Assembly (NCBI RefSeq): GCF_039536205.1
Contig: NZ_BAAAYL010000001.1
Location: 7,192,001-7,256,000, forward strand
DNA: 64,000 bases
From: Streptomyces sannanensis
GTDB taxonomy: Bacteria; Actinomycetota; Actinomycetes; Streptomycetales; Streptomycetaceae
Direction of reading: 5' to 3'
Made by a program: the position numbers and the translations under genes. The notes beneath the pieces are model-generated. The model saw only the letters and a list, made by a program, of their open reading frames with translations, was not told where the DNA came from and searched no databases. This document shows, in pieces, positions 25,845 to 34,397 of this stretch. Each line of letters opens with the position of its first letter. Position 1 is the first letter of the stretch.

Positions 25845-28832
25845 GTGTCGTCACTGCCTGAGTCTCCGCCCGGCCCCGGTCCCCGGCGGGCGCGCGCCGA
25901 ACCTCCGGCGGACCTCGCGCTGCTGCCCGACCTGGTACGCGCCGTCATCGCTCGGTGCGTGCCCCGGGCGGAGCCGGGAACGGCGACGGAGCCCGGAGCA
26001 GAGCGGGGCGGGGCAGCGGACTGGGCCGTCGAACCGGGCGAGTTCTGGTGCCATGTCGTCCCCGCGGGAGTCGTCCGGCGCGCACAGGGGTGGAAGCTCC
26101 ATGTCTCGGCCACTCCGCTTTCGGCCCCCCTCACCCTGGCCCGGTCCGCTGAGGTGCTGGTCGCCCACCGGGCGCCCTTCAAGTTCGCGTGGAGCCCCGC
26201 CCGGGTTGCCGCACTGGTCTCGGGGCGCTTCGCGCGGAGCGGGGGCGGTAAGTTCATCACCGTATACCCGGCCGATGACGACCAGTTCCGGCTGCTCGCC
26301 GAAGAACTGCACCACGCCACCGTGGGGCTGCCGGGACCCGCGGTTCTCTCCGACCGGCGTTATGTGCCCGACAGTCAGGTCTACTACCGGTACGGCGTGT
26401 TCGCGGGCGTCCGTGAACTGACGGCCGACGGCGCCTTCGCGGCCCGTCTGACCGACCCCGAAGGGCGACCGGTCGCAGACGAGCGGAACGCCTGGTTCAG
26501 TCCGCCGGCCTGGGCGGGCGACCCGTTCCCCGACCGCCCGGCCGTCCCGGCCCGCAGCAGTGCCACGGCCAAGCCCGTCCTGCTCAACGACCGCTATCTG
26601 GTACGTGGCGCGATCCAGCACTCAAACAAGGGCGGGGTGTTCCGGGCCGAGGACACCGAGAGCGGCGCCCAGGTCGTCGTCAAGCAGGCGCGGCCCCACG
26701 TGGGGGCCGGCCTCGAGGGGCTGGACGTCCGGGATCTGCTGCGCCGGGAGGCAGCCCTGCTGGAACGCTTCTCCAGAGCCTGCCCGGACCGGGTCCCGCG
26801 GCTGGTCGAGGTGTTCGAGCAGCAGGGCAGTGTGTTCCTGGCTGCCGAGTCGGTACCGGGTGCGACCCTGCGTCGTACCGTCGCACAGTGCCTGGCCCAG
26901 GACGGCACCGGCTGCCCCGACGCCCGGACGGCCGATTCCCTGGTCCGGCAGCTGATCGAACTGGTCGGCGCCGCCCACGAACTGGGCATCACCCTGCACG
27001 ACTTCAACCCCAACAACGTCATGGTCACCCCGGACGGCCGGCTCCTGCTGATCGACCTGGAGATGGCGGCGAGGGAGGGCGAGCGCTGGGTGCTGGGCGC
27101 CACCCCCGGCTATACCGCCCCCGAACTGCGCGCCGTCGACCAGGTGGCCCCCGCTCTGGCACCCGGCGCCGACCTGTACGCCCTGGGCGCGACGGTCCTG
27201 CACGCGCTGAGCGGCGCCGATCCGCTGTTCGCCGCGGATCGGCCGACGGCCGCCGCCCGGCCGGACGAGGAACGCCTCGCCCAGCTCGTGGGGCTGCTGG
27301 CTCGCGACCATCCGCTGGTACGGCGCTTCTCGCCGCTCATCCGGGGGCTGATGCGGGACGACCCCGTCGACCGCTGGACCCTGGAGCGGGCCCGGCAGTT
27401 CCTCACCGGGAGACAGCGGTGCGCCTCGCACGCCGACGGCGTCGCGGCACCGCGGCGGGAACCGGTGGCGCGACCGACAGGCCCGGCACGCACGCATGCC
27501 CCGGCCTCGAAGACGCGGGAGGCGGAGAGGCCTGACATGGCAGACATACGGGCACGGCTGTTGCACGACGGCATCGCCCACCTCCTGGACGCCATGCGGC
27601 CGACCGACACCGAGCGGCTCTGGGGCTCGGATTCCTTTGGCGAGACCTGTGATCCGGTGGCCGTTCAGCACGGCTCGGCGGGCGGCGTGAGCGTGCTCGC
27701 CCGGGCACTGCGCCACTGGGACAACCACGGCACCGGATCACCTTCCGTGCAGCCCGTCCAAGCGGCTGCCACGCGGCCTTCCCCTTCGGGCGCCGGGGCG
27801 CCTCCCGTGACCTGGGGCGCGCTGCGCGAAGGGCTGCGGTCCGCCGCGCTCTGGACGGCGGACCGGCAGGACGCACTGCCCGGCAACCTGCCCGGGCTGC
27901 ACTTCGGCCGCTCGGGGACGGCCTGGGCCCTGCTCGACGCCGCGATGGCGCTGGACGACACCGCCCTCGCCGGACGCGCCACCGCGCTCGCCCTGACGCT
28001 CCCCGTCCGGTGGCCCAACCCCGATGTCTGCCACGGCGCGGCCGGCTCCGGCCTGACCCAGCTGCACTTCTGGCGCGCCACCGGGGACCCGCGCTTTCTC
28101 GACCGTGCCATGCAGGCCGCGGACGGGCTGCTGACGGCGGCTCGGCGTACCCCCGAGGGCACCTTCTGGCCGGTGCCGGAGGACTTCGGTTCCGCTCTTG
28201 CGGGCGCCTGGCACTACGGCTTCGCGCACGGCGTGGCCGGAGTCGGCACCTTTCTCCTGCTCGCGGCCGAGACCATGGGGGAGGAACGCTTCCTCACCGC
28301 GGCTGTCGAGGCGGGCGCCACCCTGGTCGCAGCCGCCCGCCGCGGACCGGCGGGCGCCCTCTGGCCCGTCGACCGCGCCCGTCATCTCTCCGACTCCCCG
28401 GACCTCGCCCGGCACTGGTGCAGCGGCTCGTCCGGCGTCGGCACCTTCCTGCTCCGGCTCTGGTCGGCCACCGGCGCTTCCGACGATGTCATGCTCGACC
28501 TGCTGGAAGGCGCGGCCCTCGCCGTCCGGGCCGGCCGGGTGACCGACTCGACGGCCACTTGCCACGGACTCGCGGGCAACGCCGAGTTCCTGCTCGACGC
28601 CGCCGAGCTGACGGGCGACGAGCGCCACCTCGCCGGAGCGGAACTGCTGGTCGAGCACCTGGCGGCACAGGCGGTCCTGCACGACGGCCGTCTGCTGGTG
28701 CCCGACGAGAACCGCAGGACCGTGCTCGCCGAGTACGCCACCGGTCTGGCCGGAACCCTCTCGCTGCTGCTGCGCATGCGGTTCGGCGGCCCCCGCGCCT
28801 GGCTGCCCGAGGGCGAGCGCGCCCACCCCTGA
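25845..28832 (+). CDS. lanL: Class IV lanthipeptide synthetase LanL
   Basis: 995 residues from GTG 25845 (GAGG and GAAG upstream); the frame is open further up through IS-derived sequence, so the start is uncertain. Order: N-terminal phosphoSer/Thr lyase (about 1-240; HRAPFKFAWSP, GKFITVYP), Ser/Thr kinase (about 245-535; VVVKQ lysine ~279, HDFNPNNV ~384, then LIDLEMA), C-terminal LanC-like cyclase (about 660-995). The cyclase keeps all zinc ligands: Cys859 in HWCSGSSG and Cys906-His907 in TCHGLAG. That separates LanL from class III LanKC, which lacks them. It phosphorylates, eliminates and cyclises Ser/Thr onto Cys in the precursor encoded 75 bp downstream. Confidence 0.9.
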   Translation: MSSLPESPPGPGPRRARAEPPADLALLPDLVRAVIARCVPRAEPGTATEPGAERGGAADWAVEPGEFWCHVVPAGVVRRAQGWKLHVSATPLSAPLTLARSAEVLVAHRAPFKFAWSPARVAALVSGRFARSGGGKFITVYPADDDQFRLLAEELHHATVGLPGPAVLSDRRYVPDSQVYYRYGVFAGVRELTADGAFAARLTDPEGRPVADERNAWFSPPAWAGDPFPDRPAVPARSSATAKPVLLNDRYLVRGAIQHSNKGGVFRAEDTESGAQVVVKQARPHVGAGLEGLDVRDLLRREAALLERFSRACPDRVPRLVEVFEQQGSVFLAAESVPGATLRRTVAQCLAQDGTGCPDARTADSLVRQLIELVGAAHELGITLHDFNPNNVMVTPDGRLLLIDLEMAAREGERWVLGATPGYTAPELRAVDQVAPALAPGADLYALGATVLHALSGADPLFAADRPTAAARPDEERLAQLVGLLARDHPLVRRFSPLIRGLMRDDPVDRWTLERARQFLTGRQRCASHADGVAAPRREPVARPTGPARTHAPASKTREAERPDMADIRARLLHDGIAHLLDAMRPTDTERLWGSDSFGETCDPVAVQHGSAGGVSVLARALRHWDNHGTGSPSVQPVQAAATRPSPSGAGAPPVTWGALREGLRSAALWTADRQDALPGNLPGLHFGRSGTAWALLDAAMALDDTALAGRATALALTLPVRWPNPDVCHGAAGSGLTQLHFWRATGDPRFLDRAMQAADGLLTAARRTPEGTFWPVPEDFGSALAGAWHYGFAHGVAGVGTFLLLAAETMGEERFLTAAVEAGATLVAAARRGPAGALWPVDRARHLSDSPDLARHWCSGSSGVGTFLLRLWSATGASDDVMLDLLEGAALAVRAGRVTDSTATCHGLAGNAEFLLDAAELTGDERHLAGAELLVEHLAAQAVLHDGRLLVPDENRRTVLAEYATGLAGTLSLLLRMRFGGPRAWLPEGERAHP

Positions 28833-28907
28833 GTATCCGGTGGCCGCCGGCCACCGGCAGCCGGGCCCGTCCGGGACCGGCACCCCCTAGCGACGAAGGA
28901 GAACGCC

Positions 28908-29033
28908 ATGATGGAGCACGACATCGACGCCCTGCAGGTCCTGCCCGAGGACATCCGTACCGAGGACGCCCGTGGTGAGGAGCACGCCGCCGCGCTGATC
29001 ACCGCCTGTCGCTGGCTGACCAGCGGCTGCTGA
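28908..29033 (+). CDS. lanA: Class IV lanthipeptide precursor peptide LanA
   Basis: 41 residues. AAGGAG lies six bases before the ATG at 28908 (a second ATG follows directly). The acidic leader begins MMEHDIDALQVLPEDI and runs to about residue 29. The C-terminal core reads LITACRWLTSGC and ends at the stop. The core has two Cys and two Thr plus one Ser, enough for two (methyl)lanthionine rings; Thr32-Cys34 are too close for a usual ring, so Thr32 or Thr38/Ser39 may pair with the distant Cys. The leader resembles those of known class IV precursors (MENHDIE-like start). It is the natural substrate of the LanL gene upstream. No transporter or protease gene is adjacent. Confidence 0.85.
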   Translation: MMEHDIDALQVLPEDIRTEDARGEEHAAALITACRWLTSGC

Positions 29034-29075
29034 CCGGCCGCCAGGGCTGGGAGACGGACCCCCGGGCCCGCCATC

Positions 29076-29106
29076 GGAGGGGGCCGGCACGTGGCCGGTC
29101 CCCTCC
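29076..29106 (+). terminator. Terminator of the lan operon
   Basis: GGAGGGGGCCGGC pairs with GCCGGTCCCCTCC around a five-base loop (one mismatch), 43 bases past the lanA stop. Confidence 0.65.
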
Positions 29107-29136
29107 ACCGCGTACGGGCCTGCCCCCCGCCATGGA

Positions 29137-29168
29137 TTGACCTATTTGTCCTGATGTAGTCATAGGGT
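29137..29168 (+). promoter_or_regulatory. Possible gap promoter
   Basis: TTGACC at 29137-29142, with CATAGG (18-base spacing) or TAGGGT (20-base) as -10. It lies 95-120 bases before the GTG of gap. A prediction by consensus only. Confidence 0.35.
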
Positions 29169-29262
29169 CCGATCGCGGCGCCCCTCTCGGGTGGCCCCGT
29201 TTGGATGATCAAAGTAGAGGCGGGTTAGCATATGAGCGCTGCCTAGCTCGAAAGATGAACCT

Positions 29263-30708
29263 GTGACTGTCAACGACGACTCGTTCACCAACTGGAAGAC
29301 CCGCGAGGAGATCGCGGAGTCGATGATCCCGATCATCGGGAAGCTGCACCGGGAGCGGGACGTCACGGTCCTGCTTCACAGCCGCTCCTTGGTGAACAAG
29401 TCGGTGGTCAGCATCCTCAAGACCCACCGATTCGCCCGGCAGATCGACGGTGAGGAACTCTCGGTCACCGAGACGCTGCCGTTCCTGCAGGCACTCACCA
29501 CGCTCGATCTCGGCCCTTCGCAGATCGACATCGGCATGCTCGCCGCGACGTACAAGAGCGACGACCGTGGTCTCTCGGTGGAGGATTTCACCGCCGAGGC
29601 CGTCGCCGGCGCCACGGGTGCCAACAAGATCGAGCGCAGCGAGGGCCGTGACGTCGTCCTCTACGGGTTCGGCCGCATCGGCCGCCTCGTCGCCCGCCTG
29701 CTGATCGAGAAGGCCGGCTCCGGCAACGGCCTGCGGCTGCGCGCCATCGTCGTCCGTCAGGGCGGTGACCAGGACATCGTCAAGCGCGCCTCGCTGCTGC
29801 GCCGCGACTCCATCCACGGCCAGTTCCAGGGCACGATCACCGTCGACGAGGCGAACAGCACGATCGTCGCCAACGGCAACGAGATCAAGGTGATCTACGC
29901 CAACGACCCGTCGGAGGTCGACTACACGGCGTACGGCATCAACGACGCCATCCTCATCGACAACACCGGCAAGTGGCGCGACCGCGAGGGCCTCTCGAAG
30001 CACCTGCGCCCCGGCATCGACAAGGTTGTCCTGACCGCGCCGGGCAAGGGCGACGTCCCCAACATCGTCCACGGTGTCAACCACGACACGATCAAGCCGG
30101 ACGAGCAGATCCTGTCCTGCGCCTCCTGCACCACCAATGCGATCGTTCCGCCGCTGAAGGCGATGGCCGACGAGTACGGTGTCCTGCGTGGCCACGTGGA
30201 GACCGTCCACTCGTTCACCAACGACCAGAACCTGCTGGACAACTACCACAAGGCCGACCGTCGCGGCCGTTCGGCGCCGCTCAACATGGTCATCACCGAG
30301 ACCGGTGCGGCCTCCGCCGTCGCCAAGGCGCTGCCCGATCTCAAGGCGCCGATCACCGGCAGCTCGATCCGCGTTCCGGTGCCGGACGTCTCGATCGCGA
30401 TCCTCAGCCTGCGGCTCGGGCGCGAGACCACCCGCGAGGAGGTTCTCGACTACCTCCGCGACGTGTCGCTGACCTCCCCGCTCAAGCGCCAGATCGACTT
30501 CACCACGGCGCCCGACGCGGTCTCGAGCGACTTCATCGGCTCGCGCCACGCCTCGATCGTCGACGCCGGCGCCACCAAGGTCGATGGCGACAACGCGATC
30601 CTCTACCTGTGGTACGACAACGAGTTCGGCTACTCCTGCCAGGTCATCCGCGTCGTCCAGCACGTCTCCGGGGTGGAGTACCCGACCTACCCGGCCCCGG
30701 CGGTCTGA
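29263..30708 (+). CDS. gap: Glyceraldehyde-3-phosphate dehydrogenase, long form
   Basis: 481 residues from GTG 29263. About 125 N-terminal residues (helical; SMIPIIGKLHRERDVTVLLHSRSL) precede the usual NAD-binding start VVLYGFGRIGRLVARLL. The catalytic Cys lies in SCASCTTNAI and the His in VHSFTNDQ; WYDNEFGYSCQVIR closes the domain. Typical GAPDHs have ~335 residues; this long form is a known actinobacterial variant. It oxidises glyceraldehyde-3-phosphate to 1,3-bisphosphoglycerate, or runs in reverse, in the cytosol. Its low divergence from housekeeping types suggests it is functional; why it lies in this variable region is unclear. Confidence 0.92.
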   Translation: MTVNDDSFTNWKTREEIAESMIPIIGKLHRERDVTVLLHSRSLVNKSVVSILKTHRFARQIDGEELSVTETLPFLQALTTLDLGPSQIDIGMLAATYKSDDRGLSVEDFTAEAVAGATGANKIERSEGRDVVLYGFGRIGRLVARLLIEKAGSGNGLRLRAIVVRQGGDQDIVKRASLLRRDSIHGQFQGTITVDEANSTIVANGNEIKVIYANDPSEVDYTAYGINDAILIDNTGKWRDREGLSKHLRPGIDKVVLTAPGKGDVPNIVHGVNHDTIKPDEQILSCASCTTNAIVPPLKAMADEYGVLRGHVETVHSFTNDQNLLDNYHKADRRGRSAPLNMVITETGAASAVAKALPDLKAPITGSSIRVPVPDVSIAILSLRLGRETTREEVLDYLRDVSLTSPLKRQIDFTTAPDAVSSDFIGSRHASIVDAGATKVDGDNAILYLWYDNEFGYSCQVIRVVQHVSGVEYPTYPAPAV

Positions 30709-30743
30709 TCTCGGCAGATTGCCCGATCCGGTGCCCCGGCAGG

Positions 30744-30806
30744 CGGGTGGCGGTGGGGCGGCAGCCGATTCCGATCGGCATCCGGTTGCCCTCCCACCGC
30801 CACCCG
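30744..30806 (+). terminator. Terminator after gap
   Basis: CGGGTGGCGGTGGG (30744-30757) and CCCACCGCCACCCG (30793-30806) are exact complements around a 35-base loop, starting 35 bases past the stop. Confidence 0.7.
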
Positions 30807-30898
30807 TCGACTGCCGTTCGGCAGCGGAACGGCCCGGCCGCACCGGGCAACCGCCTCGTGAGGGGCGGAACCGGCGGGACCTTGACGCCCCCGCGATG

Positions 30899-30942
30899 AA
30901 AAAACGAAGGGGCGCCCGCCGGCGGAGTCCGGCGAGCGCCCC
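30899..30942 (-). terminator. Leftward intrinsic terminator
   Basis: On the minus strand a GC stem (arms 30909-30922 and 30929-30942) is followed by a six-T run. It lies directly beyond the IS3 orfA remnant, and stops transcription coming towards gap. Confidence 0.65.
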
Positions 30943-30943
30943 G

Positions 30944-31110
30944 ATCGACTTGGTCCTGGCGCACTCGGTTGCGCAAGGCTTTCGTCGATTCAATGCCCAG
31001 CTTCGCCGTGACCGCTTCCATCGCAGCCCACTCGATGTCGTACTCCGGCTACCAGCGCGGCGATCAGCCGCACTGCGCGACGGAGCAGTTCATCAGGCTA
31101 CCTGGACAGA
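30944..31110 (-). pseudogene. IS3-family OrfA remnant
   Basis: Read leftwards: DELLRRAVRLIAAL in one frame, then PEYDIEW and MEAVTAKLGIESTKALRNRV followed by RQDQVDRGAR in the next. This is the HTH of IS3-type OrfA with one frameshift; orfB and the ends are absent. Confidence 0.6.
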
Positions 31111-31193
31111 CGTGCGATGACTCGATCCTCTGATGGAACCGAGCCTCCACTGATCCCCGAGCGGTTCAGGTGGCTGGTGTGTCGGTGTAAGTG

Positions 31194-31220
31194 CCCCGGC
31201 CCGATTCCGGCGGGCCGGGG
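31194..31220 (-). terminator. Terminator of secreted paralog A
   Basis: CCCCGGCCCG and CGGGCCGGGG with loop attccgg. It is the exact reverse complement of the hairpin core after paralog B (33828-33854). Confidence 0.75.
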
Positions 31221-31240
31221 GGTGAGTGTTGTGTGTGGGA

Positions 31241-31798
31241 TCAGTTGCCGTAGCCGCCGCCAAAGCCACCGAAGCCGTGGTGGCGGATGACGCGGAAGCT
31301 GCCGACGACTCCATTCTTGACGTGTACGCCACCCTCGACCTCGTGGACCCGGATGCCGTCGCTCTGGCTGAAGGGGCCGACGACGGCGATGGGGGCGCCG
31401 TTGTCGCAGGTGGCGCCGCGGAAGACCTCGACGGTCTTGCGGCTGTCGTTGCGGACGTTGAGGGTCTTGGAGCCGAGGCCGCTGACGACGGTGATGCAGC
31501 CGCCGTGCTCTTCAGCGGAGTAGGTGCGCTCGTTGATGTGGATCCTGCCCTTGAAGTGGCGGCGCCCTCCCTCGTTCTCCTCCTCCTCTTCGCCTCTTTC
31601 GTTGTTGTTGCCCTTGCCGCCGCCGCCGACGTCGCCGCCCTGGGGAGCAGTGGCCTGCTGGACGGCGGGGGCGGCCTGGACAGCGGGGGCGGCCTGGACC
31701 GGCTCGGCGGGGGCCGCTGAGGCATAGGTGATGCCGGTGGCGGCCAGTGCCGCTGCGGCTGCGACCGCGGCGGTGATCGCGGATGAACGGATATCCAT
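31241..31798 (-). CDS. Secreted hypothetical protein, paralog A
   Basis: 185 residues; AGGAGAAG lies just before the ATG at 31798. The signal peptide (about residues 1-30, ending TYASAAPAE) is followed by a Pro/Ala/Gln and Gly/Asn/Glu-rich linker. A conserved ~95-residue domain then runs from GRIHINERTYSA through GCITVVSGLGSKTLNVRNDS and VEVFRGATCDNGAPIAVVGP to VKNGVVGSFRV. Two Cys in the domain (in GGCITVV and ATCDNG) could form a disulfide outside the cell. The tail is Gly/His-rich. Function unknown. A paralog with the same domain lies 1.4 kb away in the opposite direction. Confidence 0.8.
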   Translation of the reverse strand: MDIRSSAITAAVAAAAALAATGITYASAAPAEPVQAAPAVQAAPAVQQATAPQGGDVGGGGKGNNNERGEEEEENEGGRRHFKGRIHINERTYSAEEHGGCITVVSGLGSKTLNVRNDSRKTVEVFRGATCDNGAPIAVVGPFSQSDGIRVHEVEGGVHVKNGVVGSFRVIRHHGFGGFGGGYGN

Positions 31799-33211
31799 GT
31801 GACTTCTCCTGTCTGACAGGCCGGCTTAGCGGCCGGCTCGTGAATGAACATACTTGTGATCGTCATACCGGACATGTCGGACACGCCGACAATTTTCGTG
31901 TCGCGGGCCGATTGGGGGATCCGGGGCACGTCGCATGCGTGTCCGGCGGCCTGAACGCACATCAACTGGCCCGAAAAGACGCTGGGTTGGTAATGACTCT
32001 GGGCCGTTCAGGGGACTTTCCCGTCGACTGTCCGTCCGGCAGGAGCGTGTCGCTTGTGGGTATGGTGCGGGCGGGGGTCGGAGCTGCTGGACGGGATCGT
32101 TCGAGAGGGTGACCGGCGCATGGTGGCTGTCGGTCGAAGTCAGTGCATATACGGCCGAGTTGGTCGAAAGGGGCGACGGCAACGGCAGTCGGCTCGTGGT
32201 CCGTAATGGCTACTCCCGGCAGCGAGGTCGTGGGTGGGCGACGGCGAGCAGTTCTCCCGGGCGATCCTCCCGCCCGCGACCGTCACCCGGCTGACGGTGC
32301 AGCAGCAGGCCGGCCACGCCGCGTCCGCGCCTGTTCTGAGAAGGCTTCCGCCTACCGCTCAACGGGCTTGATCAGTCGAACAAGGTTCCTTTTCGGGTGA
32401 TCCCACGACGGTCGAGCAGCAGGGGCCGGCTTCGAGGGCGGCACCGACGGCCTCGTTGTCGCAGGTCACGGTCCGCGCGTCGGAACCACCCGGGAATTGC
32501 GCAGCAGAGTCGGCACTGCCCGGCTGCTGCCCCGGCTTGTCGCCGGCCGCACGCGCGCCTCGGGTCGAGCGGCCGCCCGGAAATGTCGCCTCCCCGCACC
32601 CCAACCGTCCGCCGCGCGTGAACTCCCGGAAGGTGCCGGCGGATTACTTGGCCCCTGGTGTCTGAGCCAGGGCGCGGGGGCACCTGGGGGCCGGTCGCAT
32701 GTAGCAGCTTGTCCCGGTGCCGTCGGGTATTCGCCGGGATTCCCGTGCAGGTGGCATCACCGGACGGGTCGACCCGCTTCGCTCGGGCCGCCGAGGCGGT
32801 GGCGCTGGGCCGTCAGGGCCGAGCGCGCGGCTTGGTCGGCGGCTGAGTGGGGCGACGAGGCGTACGTCGTGACTGATGCAGAGTCATGCCGACCCTCATG
32901 GCTAACGGCGAGTCAGGGTTTCCTGATGTGGGCGTTGGTAGACGCGAAGGTCGGGGTGAGGCTGCCGATGGGGTGACGAAGTGTCAGAACTCGCCCCATC
33001 GGGCTAAGCGCGAACTCAGCGAGCCGGTGGACCAGCAATGTTGGCGCGGCGTCAGGCCGTCCGGAATGCGATTCGCGTGGGGGTGTGGACACGTTCGGCC
33101 GATGTCGGCATCACGCCTTCGGCATATCCGATATGAAAGGAAAATTATCGGTTAGTACTTTCACTGGAAGCCGACTGGTCGGCTGATGTCTCTGAGACAA
33201 GGAGATGTGAC
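31799..33211. other. 1.4-kb gap between the divergent paralogs
   Basis: No gene can be supported. It must hold two divergent promoters. An inverted repeat, CCGATGGGG / CCCCATCGG (32965-32973 and 32994-33002), lies about 210 bases before paralog B. A leftward frame at 32359-32604 contains TVTCDNEAVGAAL, faintly like the paralogs, but is too weak to call. Confidence 0.5.
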
Positions 33212-33802
33212 ATGAGTACGCGTACCGTCGCCGTGACCGCTGTGCTTGCGGGCGCTGCGACTTTGGCTGCCACTGGTATCACCTACGCCTCGGCCCCCCA
33301 GGCCCCCGCTGCCTTGCCCCGGCAGGCTGCCCCGGCTCCCGCCCCCGCCCCTGCTCCCTTTGGCGGTGACAGCGGCAATCGCGAGAAGGGGGCCGGCGGC
33401 GACAGCTACGACCGGGAAGAGGGCGGGCGCGGCCGGGAAGGGGGCGGGCGCGACCGGCGAGAGGGGAGGCGCGGCAGGGGAGAGGGCAGGATCGAGGTCA
33501 ATGAGCGGACGTACTCCGCTCGCCCGGATGGCTGCATCACCGTGGTGAGCGGTCTGGGATCCACGTCCTTCAACGTCAGGAACGACAGCTGGAAGACCGT
33601 CGAGTTCTTCCGTGGGGTGACCTGCGGCAATGGCGCGCCCATCGCCACGATCGGCCCCCACGGCTTCAGCGCCGGTATCGCACCCGGCAGTGTCGACGGG
33701 ACTGTGCACGTCGACAACGGAGTCGTGGGCAGCTTCCGTGTGTTCGAAGAGTTCGACCACGACGGGTTCGACCACGGCGAGTTCGACGACGACGAGTACT
33801 GA
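33212..33802 (+). CDS. Secreted hypothetical protein, paralog B
   Basis: 196 residues; AAGGAG lies before the ATG. The signal peptide ends TGITYASAPQA, as in paralog A. A Pro/Ala segment and an Arg/Gly/Glu-rich linker (RDRREGRRGRGEGR) follow. The shared domain is IEVNERTYSA, GCITVVSGLGSTSFNVRNDS, VEFFRGVTCGNGAPIATIGP and VDNGVVGSFRV, about 60-65% identical to paralog A by eye. The tail is Asp/Glu/His-rich instead of Gly-rich, so the two proteins differ mainly in charge of linker and tail. Extracellular role unknown. Confidence 0.8.
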   Translation: MSTRTVAVTAVLAGAATLAATGITYASAPQAPAALPRQAAPAPAPAPAPFGGDSGNREKGAGGDSYDREEGGRGREGGGRDRREGRRGRGEGRIEVNERTYSARPDGCITVVSGLGSTSFNVRNDSWKTVEFFRGVTCGNGAPIATIGPHGFSAGIAPGSVDGTVHVDNGVVGSFRVFEEFDHDGFDHGEFDDDEY

Positions 33803-33822
33803 TCAGGGCCACCTGCCCATCA

Positions 33823-33859
33823 GGGAGCCCCGGCCCGCCGGAATCGGGCCGGGGCTCCC
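33823..33859 (+). terminator. Terminator of secreted paralog B
   Basis: Arms GGGAGCCCCGGCCCG and CGGGCCGGGGCTCCC pair perfectly over 15 bp around a seven-base loop (ccggaat). Confidence 0.8.
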
Positions 33860-34397
33860 GGCATGTGGGTACTTCTGCTCGCTGCCTCGCTCTGCATGGG
33901 GCATCACGAGGCTCACGCCTGATGCCCTATACACCCGCTACGCCATATTAAGCGTTAACCGGGCGCCCCGCGTGTCGCCGCGGGCGGCCCCGGGCAGTTG
34001 CAGCATGCCGGCCCGGCTCCATGGGGCCCTGCCGCCTGCCGTGGTCGGGCGAGGTGTGCGCACCACCGCTTCCGCCGACCCCTTCACGCGTGCGGCTGCC
34101 GGTTGTGGATTTTGGGTCGGTCGCGCCGGGCCTTTCGGGGGATGTGCCCCATGTGACCTGCCGGGCCGGACCGCCCGTGCTGCCGGCCCCGCCAACGGGC
34201 GGCAGGCAGGTGTCCGCGGCCAATGGGGTGACGGTGCGGCACCGACGGGCGGCAGCCGGTGCGGCCATCATGCGTCGGCCGGGACGGCCGGTATTGCTGC
34301 TTTCGGGTGGTCGAAACGAAAATAGTGCACGTTGGTGCCGGGGGCTGGGGCAGGCGATGTCACGGTGGGCCCACTGCCCTCTGACTGTGAGAGTGTC
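33860..34397. other. Intergenic region before the SLATT-like gene
   Basis: About 540 bases without a supportable gene on either strand. No repeat or clear promoter was recognised. Confidence 0.45.

Noticed and set aside
29209..30993. 594-codon minus frame opposite gap
   Set aside because: Antisense of a conserved GAPDH; repetitive Val/Asp/Arg composition and no homology.
32359..32604. Third, decayed copy of the secreted paralogs
   Set aside because: Only TVTCDN-like similarity in one frame; too short and no signal peptide or conserved NGVVGSF end.
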